A DNA stretch of 64,000 nt from JAHKLT01 sp046197865 (GCF_046197865.1 NZ_CP166990.1:62001-126000), one strand, 5' to 3'; numbered from the stretch's first letter, positions 19,223 to 29,409 are shown. A program made the numbers and translations. Notes: generated from the sequence alone by a model not told the origin.

Positions 19223-19954
19223 TTGAAAATTATAATGGATGAGCGAGGAAAAAAATACTTTTTAAATGAAGACAAAGAGTTCCATAGCGATTTAGGTATT
19301 ATTGATGAAGAACAAATGAGTAAAGCTAACATTGGAGATACATTAACTACTCATTTAGAACACGATTTTAAAGTTATTAAACCTAATATTAATGATTTTA
19401 TAGATTTAATGGATAGAAGATGTTCAATTCTTGTTCAAAAAGATATTGGATCTGTTTTAGCTCATACTGGATTAGGATCTTCCTCAAAAGTCGTTGATGC
19501 TGGAACTGGTGCAGGAGCTATTGCTTTAAACTTTGCAAATGTTGTAGGTAGTGAAGGAATGGTTTATAGCTATGAAATTAGGGAAGATTTTTCTATAATA
19601 GCTAATAAAAACATTGAAACATTTGGACTTAAAAATATTATAATTAAAAATAAGGATATTAAAGAGGGAATTGATGAAGAAAACATCGATTTAATATTTT
19701 TAGATCTTCCAAAGCCTTATGAAATCTTTGAAGATGTGTATGAATCTTTAAATTTTGGAGGTTGGCTTGCAGTTTATGCTCCTTATATTGATCAAGCAGA
19801 ATTAGCATATAAAGTAGCTAAAAAATTAAATTTCCAAAATATTGATATTATTGAAACTTTTGAGCGAGGTCTTGAAGTAAGGCCTCAAGGAACAAGACCA
19901 AAAACCAGAATGGTTGGTCATACTGGTTATTTAGTTTTTGCTCGTAAATTATAA
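19223..19954 (+). CDS. trmI: tRNA (adenine-N1)-methyltransferase TrmI-like
   Basis: SAM-dependent methyltransferase of 243 residues. In archaea TrmI methylates A57/A58 of the tRNA T-loop. The SAM site is VVDAGTGAGAIALNFA near residues 90-105, followed by YSYEIRED and a DLIFLDLPKPYE catalytic region, with RPQGTRPKTRMVGHTGYL at the end. The start is TTG 19223: AGGTGA at 19213-19218 is 4 bases upstream, while the later ATG (19235) would be 16 bases away. It is cotranscribed with htpX and converges on leuS. Confidence 0.9.
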   Translation: MKIIMDERGKKYFLNEDKEFHSDLGIIDEEQMSKANIGDTLTTHLEHDFKVIKPNINDFIDLMDRRCSILVQKDIGSVLAHTGLGSSSKVVDAGTGAGAIALNFANVVGSEGMVYSYEIREDFSIIANKNIETFGLKNIIIKNKDIKEGIDEENIDLIFLDLPKPYEIFEDVYESLNFGGWLAVYAPYIDQAELAYKVAKKLNFQNIDIIETFERGLEVRPQGTRPKTRMVGHTGYLVFARKL

Positions 19955-19959
19955 ATTTT

Positions 19960-22806
19960 TTATTCCATGTAAATAGCTGGTTTATATGGTAATGCATTTC
20001 TAGCCTTATTTTCAGGATCGAAATCATTATCTGTATGAATTACTATTTCATCTCCATATTCATTAGCTATAAAATCTTTTGCATTGTTTAAAACTTTTGC
20101 TTCATCAATTTTACCTATATATTTAGTTTTAGTTATCTCTCGGCCGATTTTTTTTGCAAATTCAGCTATTTCTTTTTTATCATTGTGAATATTAGCTTTT
20201 ATTGATCTACCAATTATTTGTCCAACATCAGGTTTTCCAATATTATCAGCTATTTCATACATTTCCCATTTCCATTCAGGAGCTAAATATATATGGATTT
20301 TTTCAACATCTTCATTGATCATCTTTTTAATTTCTCCAATGTCTTTTATAATTGTTTGAATCATTTCTTCACTACGTTCTATTTCCTCATTTATAGAGCT
20401 TTCATCATATTCTGGCCAAGATTGAATTGAAATAAAACCCTTACCAAAATATTTTTCCCATAATTCTTCACATGTATGTGGTGTAAAGGGAGTTAATATT
20501 TTTAACCATTTTTTAAAGACTTCTGTTAATACATAGATAAATTCTTCACTATCATTATCTTGGTTTCTATGCATATAGTGATCAATATCTTTTTTAAGTA
20601 AGAAAAATGATTCTTGTAATGCTTTTCTTGTTTGGAATAATTCCAAAGCTTCAGTTGCATTTTTTATTCTTAAATTTAATTGATTCATCATCCATAAATC
20701 AATTGGCCTATTTAATTCAATTTTTTTATTTGAATTTAAATCAATTGATGAACCATTAATTTCTTCAATCTTTTCAGGAAATTCAATAAACCATTGTAAT
20801 CTTCTTTGGGTTCCAAGAACTTCTTTTTCTCTCCAATCAAAATCTTGCCATGGTTCAGCCGAACTCATTAAAAACAATCTAACAACATCAGCACTATATT
20901 CTTCAATAGCTTCTTTTAAAAGAATTACATTTCCTTTTGAAGATGACATTTTATTTCCTTCAAGTAAGCCCATTCCAAATACTACTGTACCTTTTGGCCA
21001 TTTAGGTTGAGGAAATATTGCACTATGGTGGAACATTAAAAAGCTTAAATGATTACCAACTAAATCTTTTGCAGATAATCTCCAGTCTAGTGGATACCAA
21101 TAATTAAATTCACTTTGTATTTGATTAACAGTTTCTATGTCCACATTAATATCACTAGAATCAATATCTAAAAAGACTTTATCAAAGAATGCATCATTTA
21201 ACTCTTCAGGATTCATCTCTTTTAAATATTTAGCTATTGTATAATAGGACATATAAATTGTTGAATCTGTTAAAGGTTCTATTAACCATTTATCATCCCA
21301 AGGTAGTTTAGTTCCAAGGCCTATTCTTCTTGAACATGCCCAATCTTCTAACCAATCTATATAATATTCAAAATTGTTTCTAACTTCATTTGGAATTATT
21401 GTTTCTCCACCTAAACACTCAAATGTTTTTTCTTTCCAATGAACATCTGAATATTTAATAAACCATTGATCATCCATTATTTTTACAACACAATTTGTTC
21501 CACATCTACAAACAATAGGTCGCTCTGCAAAATCATACATAATTGTAGCTGTATTATCTCGAATCATTTCATCTCTAATATCATCACGAGCTATAGCTAC
21601 CTTCTCACCATTATATTTAGGAATATGTTCACTCATGATTCCTTTACTATGTTCGATTTTATATAATTCATTTGTAGCTTCTTCAAGTTTAGGATCTTCT
21701 TGGCTTTTAACTTGTAATTTTTCAATAATTTCTTGAGCTGGAAATTCTCCATATCCTTTTACTGTTACAACATTAATTGGGTTAACATTTTCTAAAATTT
21801 CTTTTAAATTATATTCAGAAATTAAATCATCATTATTTTTTAAATCTTTTAATGCAATATAATCAGCAGGTGCATGTCCTGGAACTGAAAATACAACTCC
21901 ACTTCCATATTCTCCATCTACAAAACTAGCTGGTAAAATTGGTAATTTATCATTAGTCTTAGGATTTATAAGAAAATTACCTATTAATTCTTTTGGATTA
22001 ATATCTCCTAAAACTTTTAAATCTTTAATTTGATTTGAAAGATTGTGATAAGAATCTTCAGATATAATCCAATTTTCTCCATTTGAATCAACTGCAATAT
22101 ATTTTATATCGGGGTTCATCCATATATTAGTAGCTCCACTAATTGTTTCAGGCCTAAAAGTAGCTGTTACAAGGATTTTATCTTCATATTTAAATTTGAG
22201 TAATGTTAATTCATTTACTCCAACACCTTCTCCTTCTAAAAGGTCATGATCTCCAACTGGATTTTGACAATTTGGACAATATTTAACAGGATGTTCTCCT
22301 TTTTTAATTAAATCTTTTTCTTTTAATTTTTTGATTTGCCATTCAATGAATTTTTTATAAGTAGGATCTGTAGTTCTAAATTCTCTTCTCCAATCAATAG
22401 AATAACCCATATCATTCATTACATCATGATATTCGCCACTAAAATATTTAACAATGTATTCTGGATCTTCAAGTTTTGAAAGTTCTTCTTTTGGAACTTT
22501 GTGGACATTTTCATATAAATCCATTGTCCATTTTTCTTTTCTTTTAATTCTACTAGCTATTCCAATAACTGGTGCACCTGTTACATGCCATGCCATTGGA
22601 AATAAAACATTAAATCCTTCCATTCTTTTAAACCTTGCATATACATCTGGAACTGTGTATGTTCTGCCATGACCTATATGCATTGCTCCACTAGGATAAG
22701 GATATGCTACTGTTAAGAATAATTTTTGTTTATTGTTTGGATTTGATTGAAATAATTTATTATCTTCCCATTTTTTTTGCCATTTTTTTTCAATATTTAT
22801 ATCCAT
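19960..22806 (-). CDS. leuS: Leucyl-tRNA synthetase
   Basis: Charges tRNA-Leu; class I synthetase of 948 residues, the long archaeal/eukaryotic type. HIGH is at residues 43-46 (PSGAMHIGH), the editing domain contains TFRPETISGATN near 216, and KMSSSKGN is near residue 620. The ATG immediately follows the cutA stop. Its GGTGAT ribosome site overlaps the cutA stop, which implies cotranscription and translational coupling. CDS identity is secure. Confidence 0.97.
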   Translation of the reverse strand: MDINIEKKWQKKWEDNKLFQSNPNNKQKLFLTVAYPYPSGAMHIGHGRTYTVPDVYARFKRMEGFNVLFPMAWHVTGAPVIGIASRIKRKEKWTMDLYENVHKVPKEELSKLEDPEYIVKYFSGEYHDVMNDMGYSIDWRREFRTTDPTYKKFIEWQIKKLKEKDLIKKGEHPVKYCPNCQNPVGDHDLLEGEGVGVNELTLLKFKYEDKILVTATFRPETISGATNIWMNPDIKYIAVDSNGENWIISEDSYHNLSNQIKDLKVLGDINPKELIGNFLINPKTNDKLPILPASFVDGEYGSGVVFSVPGHAPADYIALKDLKNNDDLISEYNLKEILENVNPINVVTVKGYGEFPAQEIIEKLQVKSQEDPKLEEATNELYKIEHSKGIMSEHIPKYNGEKVAIARDDIRDEMIRDNTATIMYDFAERPIVCRCGTNCVVKIMDDQWFIKYSDVHWKEKTFECLGGETIIPNEVRNNFEYYIDWLEDWACSRRIGLGTKLPWDDKWLIEPLTDSTIYMSYYTIAKYLKEMNPEELNDAFFDKVFLDIDSSDINVDIETVNQIQSEFNYWYPLDWRLSAKDLVGNHLSFLMFHHSAIFPQPKWPKGTVVFGMGLLEGNKMSSSKGNVILLKEAIEEYSADVVRLFLMSSAEPWQDFDWREKEVLGTQRRLQWFIEFPEKIEEINGSSIDLNSNKKIELNRPIDLWMMNQLNLRIKNATEALELFQTRKALQESFFLLKKDIDHYMHRNQDNDSEEFIYVLTEVFKKWLKILTPFTPHTCEELWEKYFGKGFISIQSWPEYDESSINEEIERSEEMIQTIIKDIGEIKKMINEDVEKIHIYLAPEWKWEMYEIADNIGKPDVGQIIGRSIKANIHNDKKEIAEFAKKIGREITKTKYIGKIDEAKVLNNAKDFIANEYGDEIVIHTDNDFDPENKARNALPYKPAIYME

Positions 22807-23124
22807 TTAATCACCATCAACTTCTTTTTCAATAAAATCTCTATAATCATCACTTATTTTTAATGTAGGAATAGCTAAAATACATGGATTATCATAACTA
22901 TGTATTTGCTTAACTTTAGCTATTATATCATCTATTTTACTTTCTATAGTTTTAACTATTAAAACAGATTCTTCATCACTTTCTATTTTATTTTCCCACC
23001 AATACATAGAATCAATTTCATCTATTATATTACAACATCCACATAATCTCATTTTTAAAAGAGTATTTGCAATATTTTTTGCTTCACTTTTATCTTGGCA
23101 AGTTATATAAATTAAAACTAACAT
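22807..23124 (-). CDS. cutA: CutA-like divalent ion tolerance protein
   Basis: A small (105-residue) trimeric PII-like protein. The CutA signature is seen in LRLCGCCNI-type sequence (KMRLCGCCNIID near residue 28), YWWENKIESDEESVLIVKT near 41-59 and the HSYDNPCILAIP stretch near 75-86. It was named for copper tolerance in bacteria; the role in archaea is not settled. It forms an operon with leuS, whose start codon touches its stop. Confidence 0.92.
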   Translation of the reverse strand: MLVLIYITCQDKSEAKNIANTLLKMRLCGCCNIIDEIDSMYWWENKIESDEESVLIVKTIESKIDDIIAKVKQIHSYDNPCILAIPTLKISDDYRDFIEKEVDGD

Positions 23125-23190
23125 TTTATCTTGTTATTTCTTTTATTATTTTTTAAATAAAAATATATCTAAAAAAGGATTTTCACCTTG

Positions 23191-23961
23191 TTAGATACTA
23201 TCAGGAATCTTACTTTTATGAGCATTATTTTTTATCTTTTCATCAATTCTTTCAATTTCCTTAATTGATATTTCTAATATTTTAGCTATTTCATTTTTAT
23301 TCATGTTTTCATCTATCAACATATATAGTATCCTATCTAAAAGTTCATAAGGCATACCAATTTCCTCCTCATCAGTTTGATTATCCCAAAGTCCTGCTCT
23401 TGGAGGTTTATTAATAATTTCATCAGGTATTTCCCAATTTTTAGCTAATTTTCTAAGTTGTGTTTTATATATATGGCCGATGGGTTCTGCATCACATGCC
23501 CCATCTCCATATTTAGTGAAATATCCAATTAAAATCTCACTTTTATTGCCTGTTCCCATTACAATGTAATTGTTTAAGTTTGAATAATAATATAAAATAT
23601 TCATTCTAATCCTAGCTTTTAAATTACCAATAGCTTCCTTAGAATCTGTTTTAAGAACTTTTAAGTATTCATTTAAAATATTATCTATGTTTATTTCTAT
23701 AAAATCAATTCCTAATTTTATAGCTATTTCCTTTCCATGAATTGTATCTTCTGTAGGTGTTGTAGAACTTGGTAATATTATTCCTAAAACTTTTTCTTCT
23801 CCAATAGCTTCACAACTTAAATATGCACTTATTGATGAATCTATTCCTCCACTTAATCCTATTACAATTCCATCTACCCCAGAATCATCTATTTTATCTT
23901 TTATAAAATTAACTATTTCTGTTTTGGATTTATTTTCATCTAATTTAGGAATTTCTACCAT
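23191..23961 (-). CDS. nadE: NH3-dependent NAD+ synthetase
   Basis: Amidates nicotinic acid adenine dinucleotide to NAD+. At 256 residues it has only the synthetase domain without the glutaminase half. The ATP-pyrophosphatase loop is GLSGGIDSS near residues 38-46; GTGNKSE near 135 and GDGACDAEPIGHIYKTQLR near 151-168 are characteristic, with PPRAGLWDNQTDEEEIG near 186. It lies between cutA (same strand, 66-base gap) and the divergent Get3 gene. Confidence 0.95.
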   Translation of the reverse strand: MVEIPKLDENKSKTEIVNFIKDKIDDSGVDGIVIGLSGGIDSSISAYLSCEAIGEEKVLGIILPSSTTPTEDTIHGKEIAIKLGIDFIEINIDNILNEYLKVLKTDSKEAIGNLKARIRMNILYYYSNLNNYIVMGTGNKSEILIGYFTKYGDGACDAEPIGHIYKTQLRKLAKNWEIPDEIINKPPRAGLWDNQTDEEEIGMPYELLDRILYMLIDENMNKNEIAKILEISIKEIERIDEKIKNNAHKSKIPDSI

Positions 23962-24111
23962 ATTATCATTGCCTGTTCTAATATTTTAATTATTATAGAT
24001 ATATTTCTTCATTTTATGACTTATATTTTTCTTGTATATTTTTAAAATAAATTTATATATTAAAAGATAAAAATAACATAATGTTACTAAAATATTATTG
24101 GAGGTATTTTA

Positions 24112-25119
24112 TTGTCTTTTAAAGATCTTTTTAAATTTAATAATGATAAAACCACATTTATTTTTGTTGGAGGAAAAGGAGGAGTTGGGAAAACATCAGT
24201 TTCTGCATCAACAGCATTATGGCTTGCAAAACAAGGGAAAAAAACATTAATTGTTTCAACTGATCCTGCTCATTCATTATCTGATTCACTTGAAACTCCT
24301 GTAAGTTCTATACCCACTGAAGTTGCAGAAAATTTATATGCGGTTGAAATTGATCCTGATAAAGCTATGGAAGATAAAAAAGTTCAACTTGAAGCTCAAA
24401 AATCATCTTCATCTGGAGATAATTTAATGGGTTTAGACATGCTTGGAGATCAATTAGATCTTGCTTCATCTTCACCTGGAGCTGATGAAGCCGCTGCATT
24501 TGAAGTATTTTTAACTGTAATGACAACTAATGAATATGATTTTGTTGTTTTTGATACTGCTCCTACTGGCCATACTTTAAGGTTTTTATCATTCCCTGAG
24601 ATTATGGATTCTTGGGTTGGAAAAATGATGAAAGTTAAATCTAAATTAGGTTCAGCTGCATCAGCATTTAAAAATATTATTCCATTTATGGATGGAGATA
24701 ATGATATTGCATCTACTGCAGAACTTGAAGAAACTAAACGCAAAATTGATGAAGCTAAAAAAGTATTATCTGATCCTGATAGAACTACTTTTAAAATGGT
24801 TGTTATACCAGAAGAAATGTCTATTTATGAATCTGAAAGAGCTATAGAAGCATTAGATAAATATGATATAACTGTAGATAGTATTATTGTTAATCAAATA
24901 ATGCCTGATGTTGATGATTGTGATTTTTGTCATTCTAGAAACAAATTACAACAAAAACGTATTGCACTAATTAATCAGAAATTCAATAATCAAGAAATAG
25001 TTAAAATGCCTTTATTTAAAGATGAAATTAAAGGTAAAGATAGATTATATGATTTTGCTGATATGTTATATGAAGGAAAAGAAAATAATGAAGTAAAAAG
25101 AAATGCTATTGAATTATAA
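24112..25119 (+). CDS. ArsA/Get3-family ATPase
   Basis: A 335-residue P-loop ATPase like Get3, which delivers tail-anchored membrane proteins. The deviant Walker A GGKGGVGKTS is near residues 19-28, switch I is STDPAHSLSDSL, and switch II is FDTAPTGHTLRFL. CDFCHSR near residue 264 gives the CxxC zinc pair of Get3 dimers. It is single-length, not the doubled ArsA. The start is TTG 24112 behind a full GGAGGT at 24100-24105, which makes it convincing. Its stop overlaps the stop of the convergent DUF2115-like gene by 6 bases. Confidence 0.92.
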   Translation: MSFKDLFKFNNDKTTFIFVGGKGGVGKTSVSASTALWLAKQGKKTLIVSTDPAHSLSDSLETPVSSIPTEVAENLYAVEIDPDKAMEDKKVQLEAQKSSSSGDNLMGLDMLGDQLDLASSSPGADEAAAFEVFLTVMTTNEYDFVVFDTAPTGHTLRFLSFPEIMDSWVGKMMKVKSKLGSAASAFKNIIPFMDGDNDIASTAELEETKRKIDEAKKVLSDPDRTTFKMVVIPEEMSIYESERAIEALDKYDITVDSIIVNQIMPDVDDCDFCHSRNKLQQKRIALINQKFNNQEIVKMPLFKDEIKGKDRLYDFADMLYEGKENNEVKRNAIEL

Positions 25120-25557
25120 ATCAATAGCTATACAATATTTACAAACAGAATTTTCATCTTCTAAATACTGTTTTTTAAATTTACAATAATATTTATTATT
25201 TTTTTCAAAAATAAAAACTTCATCTTTTATTTTAAGGTTTAATGGGTGTAATGGTTTTTTTAAAATAAAAGTTAAATATAGAGATATATATTTTGTAAAA
25301 TCTTCAAAATCTTTATTATCTACTGGATAATTTTTAAAAAAACTATCTATTCCATTTTTTAAATCATTAATTTTATTATCATCTATTTTTTCAATTTTAA
25401 TTTCATCAATTGAAGTATTTTTTATTTTTAAATAATTATCATAATTAAAATTCGAGATTGAGCCGTTTAAATTATTATTATCATATTTTAAAGGTTTTTT
25501 AACTTTTGAATTTTTTATTTTACTTTGTATTTCTATAAATAAATCATTAGATTTCAT
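25114..25557 (-). CDS. DUF2115/UPF0305-like small protein
   Basis: 147 residues, rich in lysine and asparagine. The C-terminal part, with HPLNLKIKDEVF, then YYCKFKKQ and a final CKYCIA, resembles the cysteine-bearing end of the methanogen family UPF0305 (DUF2115), whose function is unknown. The cysteines could bind a metal. It is the last gene of a leftward operon and overlaps cbiE by 11 bases. It also overlaps the end of the Get3 gene by 6 bases. The family call rests on the tail pattern only. Confidence 0.65.
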   Translation of the reverse strand: MKSNDLFIEIQSKIKNSKVKKPLKYDNNNLNGSISNFNYDNYLKIKNTSIDEIKIEKIDDNKINDLKNGIDSFFKNYPVDNKDFEDFTKYISLYLTFILKKPLHPLNLKIKDEVFIFEKNNKYYCKFKKQYLEDENSVCKYCIAIDL

Positions 25558-26182
25558 GAATTACCATAACACACATATAAGTAAATTCACTTTTAGAAAT
25601 TTCTTCTAAGGTATTCTCAACAATCTTCTCATCTGGATAGCTTAATCTTTCACAAACAATTGCTTTTCTATTTTTATCTATTCCATTATCAATTAAAAAT
25701 TGAGCCATATCTTTAACCTTTCTTGATGGAAGTGCTATTGTTTTTTTACCATTGTTTATAACATCTAAAATATCTTCAATATTTTCTCTACCATGGAATG
25801 TCATAATATTTGCATCATCCCATGAAATTTTATTTTCACTAGCTGCAAGTTGCAGGGAACTAATTCCAGGAATAACTTTTATATTATCTTCACTAAAATC
25901 TTTACTTTTAGCTATCCTTTTAATTGGTTTTAAAACTCCAGAAAATCCAGGATCTCCTGTAGATAAAATAGCTATATCTTTTCCAGATTTTGCTAAATTA
26001 ACCGATGCTTCTAATTTCTCATCTAAATCTTTAACATTAAAAATAATTTTTTCATTTATTTCATCAAATAAATCTATAGCACGTTTACTTCCAACAGTTA
26101 TTTCTGCTTGTTTAACAATAGCCATTGCTTTTTGTGTTAAATATTCTTTTGAACCTGGTCCTATTCCTACAATATATAACAT
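25547..26182 (-). CDS. cbiE: Cobalt-precorrin-7 C5-methyltransferase
   Basis: SAM-dependent tetrapyrrole methyltransferase of 211 residues, acting late in the anaerobic cobalamin route. LYIVGIGPGSKEYLT at the N-terminus, STGDPGFSG near residue 74 and VIPGISSLQLA near 103 are family marks; the GR-E-N loop (FHGRENIED) suits CbiE. The decarboxylating partner CbiT is not fused to it. It starts 1 base after the phosphatase-fold gene with GAGGA as ribosome site, an odd partner for a cobalamin gene. Confidence 0.9.
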   Translation of the reverse strand: MLYIVGIGPGSKEYLTQKAMAIVKQAEITVGSKRAIDLFDEINEKIIFNVKDLDEKLEASVNLAKSGKDIAILSTGDPGFSGVLKPIKRIAKSKDFSEDNIKVIPGISSLQLAASENKISWDDANIMTFHGRENIEDILDVINNGKKTIALPSRKVKDMAQFLIDNGIDKNRKAIVCERLSYPDEKIVENTLEEISKSEFTYMCVMVIHEI

Positions 26183-26183
26183 A

Positions 26184-28226
26184 TTATTCCTCTTTAACCT
26201 TTTTTATTTGTTTTTTTAATACTTTATAAATACTTTCTGCACCAATTAATTCTTCATTAATTTCCCAATTACTCGGATACATTATAAATGGTTTGGTTTG
26301 GCTCCCACCTAATCCTCCATGACTTCCAATAAGTTCTTCAAAAGCACATATCTCTTCACTTTCAGGATCATAAAAGCTATTTACTAAAATGTCTGGAACA
26401 TTTTTAAATGAATTAGTTCTTCGTAAATGGTGAGCTGCATTTTCACCAAAATCTTTAAGAGGATTTTCTCCTTCTACTTTGTCATCTTCAAGGTAATATA
26501 TTCCTTTATCACCAATTATCATTCCACCACGTCTTTTTGAATTAACTAAAACAAAACCTATTCCTTCATGATGAACTAATCCTGGAATTAGTTCTGGAAA
26601 ACTTAAAATAATATCTTCATAATATAATCTTTTTTTCCACTGAGTAAAATATATTAAAGCTAAATTTCCAGATGCTAAAACTATAATTTCAGATTCTTTT
26701 GGTTTTTTATTAGATATTTGTAGGGGGTCATGATTTTTAATATATTCTAAACTAGTACTATATGTTTCTCTTAATTGTTTTGTATAATTAGTATGAGGTA
26801 CAAAAGCACTTTTAAAATGGTCATCATTTGAACTCATCTTACTAAACATTTTCATATCTTCTGGTAAGAAACTTCTAACATAGTTTTCAAATTTAATTCC
26901 ATATCTTTGTTTGAATGTATTTCCATTTCCTTGACCATGATCTGATTGAATAACAAAGTAATAATCTCTTTCAGTTATTTCATTAACTCTTTCTAATCTG
27001 TAAATTTGTTTATCTATTCCTCTTAAAACTGGCCATACATCTTCATCATTAATTCCAGAGTGATGTGCAACTTCATCATAACCTAAATAAGTTGAATAAG
27101 AACTATCAATTTCACCAATTGCCATATCTCCAATAATTGTTTGAGTAGTAATTTCTCTCATAAAAATATTTGCAAAAGCTCTTGTTGGAATATATTTCCA
27201 ACTTCTGTTAATTCTAGGATTAATACGTTTTACAACATGTTTTATTTGAGATTTTATTTCAGTATAAATATCTCTAAAAAATAATATTAATATACGTGGG
27301 AAATTATTTGGATGTGAGTAAAAAGCAAACCATGCACTATTATATGTACCTCTAATATTGAAAAGTTGACTATATGTAAAAATAACATCTTTCGCATCAC
27401 CTGAGAAAAGATTACACCTACTTGCACCCTTATCTACTAAAAGACCATCACCGTTACTTATTCCTTTTTCAATTCTCGGCGCATCATTAATTCCAGTACT
27501 TTCAACAATCTTATTCCCATTTTCTTTATCGACCCATCTAAAAGCAACTAAATTTTCATTGTTTCCATGTAATATTCCTGCTTGACTTGCTCCTGTTTGA
27601 CTTGAAAGATCTGTTTCCCATTCTTTTACTATATGACTTTTATTATCAACCCATTTTTTTAGTGTTGGCATATGTCCTTTTGATATAGCTTCTTTTAATA
27701 TTTCTTCTGATAAACCATCTATTTCTAGGATAACTATTCCTGGATAACTTTTAATTTTATTTTTCTTTCTTTTTAAAGAATTTCTAACTACTGCTCTGAA
27801 ATAGGATGTATCATCATCTACAGTTAAAACAGTTGAAATAAATGTTGTTAAAATAGAGAGTAATAATGGTGTAATTAATAGTGCAAAATTTGTAAAGTAA
27901 ATTCCTGGGAAAAAATTACTTACTAAATAAAGAATAATTCCATTTAATACAAATGTACCAATTCCTAAGGTGTAGATTAAAAAAGGCATGAAGTAATTTG
28001 TTAAAATAATCCATAGTAATGAATTTAATAAGCTTATTATTATAATAAAAATTACATTTTCTAAGATATTATTTGCATTTAGATGGATTCCAATATTTGC
28101 TTCATATAATACTAAAAATCCAATCATATCTGCGATTAATACTACTAAAATTCTTTTAATAATGTCTTTTAAAGAGAATTTTTCTAATTCTTCAACTTTT
28201 TTTCTGTTTTTTTTTGATAGAGCCAT
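26184..28226 (-). CDS. Membrane-anchored alkaline-phosphatase-superfamily protein
   Basis: 680 residues. The first about 155 hold four membrane segments resembling the small phage-holin-4-like membrane family. The rest (about 165-680) is a type I phosphodiesterase/alkaline phosphatase fold: metal ligands and nucleophile region in VILEIDGLSEE and SSQTGASQAG, then YDEVAHHSG near 395, QSDHGQGNG near 430 and GSHGGLGGS near 640. The catalytic part probably follows an export-side helix, so an outside substrate such as a phosphodiester of lipid or glycan is possible. Cotranscribed with a metallophosphoesterase just upstream. Confidence 0.82.
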   Translation of the reverse strand: MALSKKNRKKVEELEKFSLKDIIKRILVVLIADMIGFLVLYEANIGIHLNANNILENVIFIIIISLLNSLLWIILTNYFMPFLIYTLGIGTFVLNGIILYLVSNFFPGIYFTNFALLITPLLLSILTTFISTVLTVDDDTSYFRAVVRNSLKRKKNKIKSYPGIVILEIDGLSEEILKEAISKGHMPTLKKWVDNKSHIVKEWETDLSSQTGASQAGILHGNNENLVAFRWVDKENGNKIVESTGINDAPRIEKGISNGDGLLVDKGASRCNLFSGDAKDVIFTYSQLFNIRGTYNSAWFAFYSHPNNFPRILILFFRDIYTEIKSQIKHVVKRINPRINRSWKYIPTRAFANIFMREITTQTIIGDMAIGEIDSSYSTYLGYDEVAHHSGINDEDVWPVLRGIDKQIYRLERVNEITERDYYFVIQSDHGQGNGNTFKQRYGIKFENYVRSFLPEDMKMFSKMSSNDDHFKSAFVPHTNYTKQLRETYSTSLEYIKNHDPLQISNKKPKESEIIVLASGNLALIYFTQWKKRLYYEDIILSFPELIPGLVHHEGIGFVLVNSKRRGGMIIGDKGIYYLEDDKVEGENPLKDFGENAAHHLRRTNSFKNVPDILVNSFYDPESEEICAFEELIGSHGGLGGSQTKPFIMYPSNWEINEELIGAESIYKVLKKQIKKVKEE

Positions 28227-28228
28227 TT

Positions 28229-29122
28229 TTAATCAAAATCTACATTAATTTTCTTTTTTTTATTTTTAGGTTTTAGAGTAAATATAGTTATTTCTGGTTT
28301 ACAATTAACTCTAAGCCAAAAAATATTTGTTCCAAGTCCCTTACTTGTATATTGAATCATGTCTTTAATTTTATATTTACCAACTGGATATTTACTTGAA
28401 TAAGATCCTTTAAATAATGTTGTATTTGTTCCAGGTATTATAAATTGCCCACCATGTGAATGGCCTGAAATTTGAAGTCCAAATCTTCCTGTTGATGCAG
28501 ATATTTTTGCAAAATCTGGTTCATGTGATAATAAAATAGCTGGACCTTTTTCTGGTAATTCTTTCATTACTTGATCAAAGTTATTCTTTCCAAGCATTAC
28601 ACTATCAACACCTGCAAAATGTAAAATTTTAGAGGAATCTTCTTTTAAATCTTTATCTTTATTTAATGTATATACACTGTTACTTAAATCAATTATGTCT
28701 GATTTTTTAAAGATATTTCTTATTTTATCTGCACCTAACCAATGGTCATGATTTCCAAGAACACCAAATTTTTTATCTTTAGCTTTTAAATTTGTAAATG
28801 CACTTTTTAAAACACCTTCTTCATAACTTTCTAAAATATAAGAAACATAATCTCCAGTTAAAGTTATTACATCAGCTTCTAATTTATTCACATAATCAAC
28901 AATACCTTTAAGATGTTCTGGACTTATCCATTGACCTAAATGAATATCAGTTAAATTAATAATTTTATATCCATCAAATACAGAATCTAAACCTTCAAGT
29001 TCTACCTCAATATTAACTAAATCAAATTTATCTTCATCAAATTCTAAATCAAAAATTTTTCTTCGTTGTTTTGTCATGAATTTTTGCATTCCTCGGCGAA
29101 TTTTTAATCCATGAGGTTTCAC
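28229..29122 (-). CDS. Calcineurin-like metallophosphoesterase
   Basis: 297 residues with the full dimetal motif set: DIHLGQW near residue 61, LTGDYVS near 86, GNHDHW near 123, SHEPDF near 195 and SGHSHGGQ near 219. This set fits the YkuE/LpxH-like membrane-associated phosphoesterases. The start is a GTG at 29120-29122, with GTGAT some 12 bases upstream; an internal ATG 11 codons later is possible. Its stop is two bases before the next gene, so it heads the operon with the membrane phosphatase, cbiE and the DUF2115-like gene. Confidence 0.88.
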   Translation of the reverse strand: MKPHGLKIRRGMQKFMTKQRRKIFDLEFDEDKFDLVNIEVELEGLDSVFDGYKIINLTDIHLGQWISPEHLKGIVDYVNKLEADVITLTGDYVSYILESYEEGVLKSAFTNLKAKDKKFGVLGNHDHWLGADKIRNIFKKSDIIDLSNSVYTLNKDKDLKEDSSKILHFAGVDSVMLGKNNFDQVMKELPEKGPAILLSHEPDFAKISASTGRFGLQISGHSHGGQFIIPGTNTTLFKGSYSSKYPVGKYKIKDMIQYTSKGLGTNIFWLRVNCKPEITIFTLKPKNKKKKINVDFD

Positions 29123-29409
29123 ATCTTCGATATTATCACTTTCTAGTAAAATTTTAATATATTTATATTATGTTTTACATATATCTTAAATTTTTTCTTT
29201 TTGAAAAATTATTGAAATTTAATAAAAACGGATTAAAATCATTATATCTTTTTACTTTTGCTTTAAATCATTATTTTTAAAATTTTAGAATTAATTAGCT
29301 AAAATATCTAATTTTTCTTTTGATAATATTTTAAGATAAATTCATTAATTAATTAAAGTTATATAAACTAAAAATTAAAATAATTATATTAATATTATAT
29401 GTGATTATT
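29123..29409. other. AT-rich divergent promoter gap
   Basis: This 287-base gap lies between two divergent operons. It is very AT-rich with runs such as TTAATTAATTAAAG and several TATA-like stretches, but no open frame of note, no strong inverted repeat and no RNA gene that I can support. GTGATT at 29401-29406 is the ribosome site of the ychF-like gene. Confidence 0.6.

Noticed and set aside
26184..28226. Holin-like membrane segment suggesting a prophage remnant
   Set aside because: The holin-like part is fused to a full phosphatase-fold domain, and no phage structural, integrase or lysis gene is nearby; the neighbours are housekeeping genes with the same base use.
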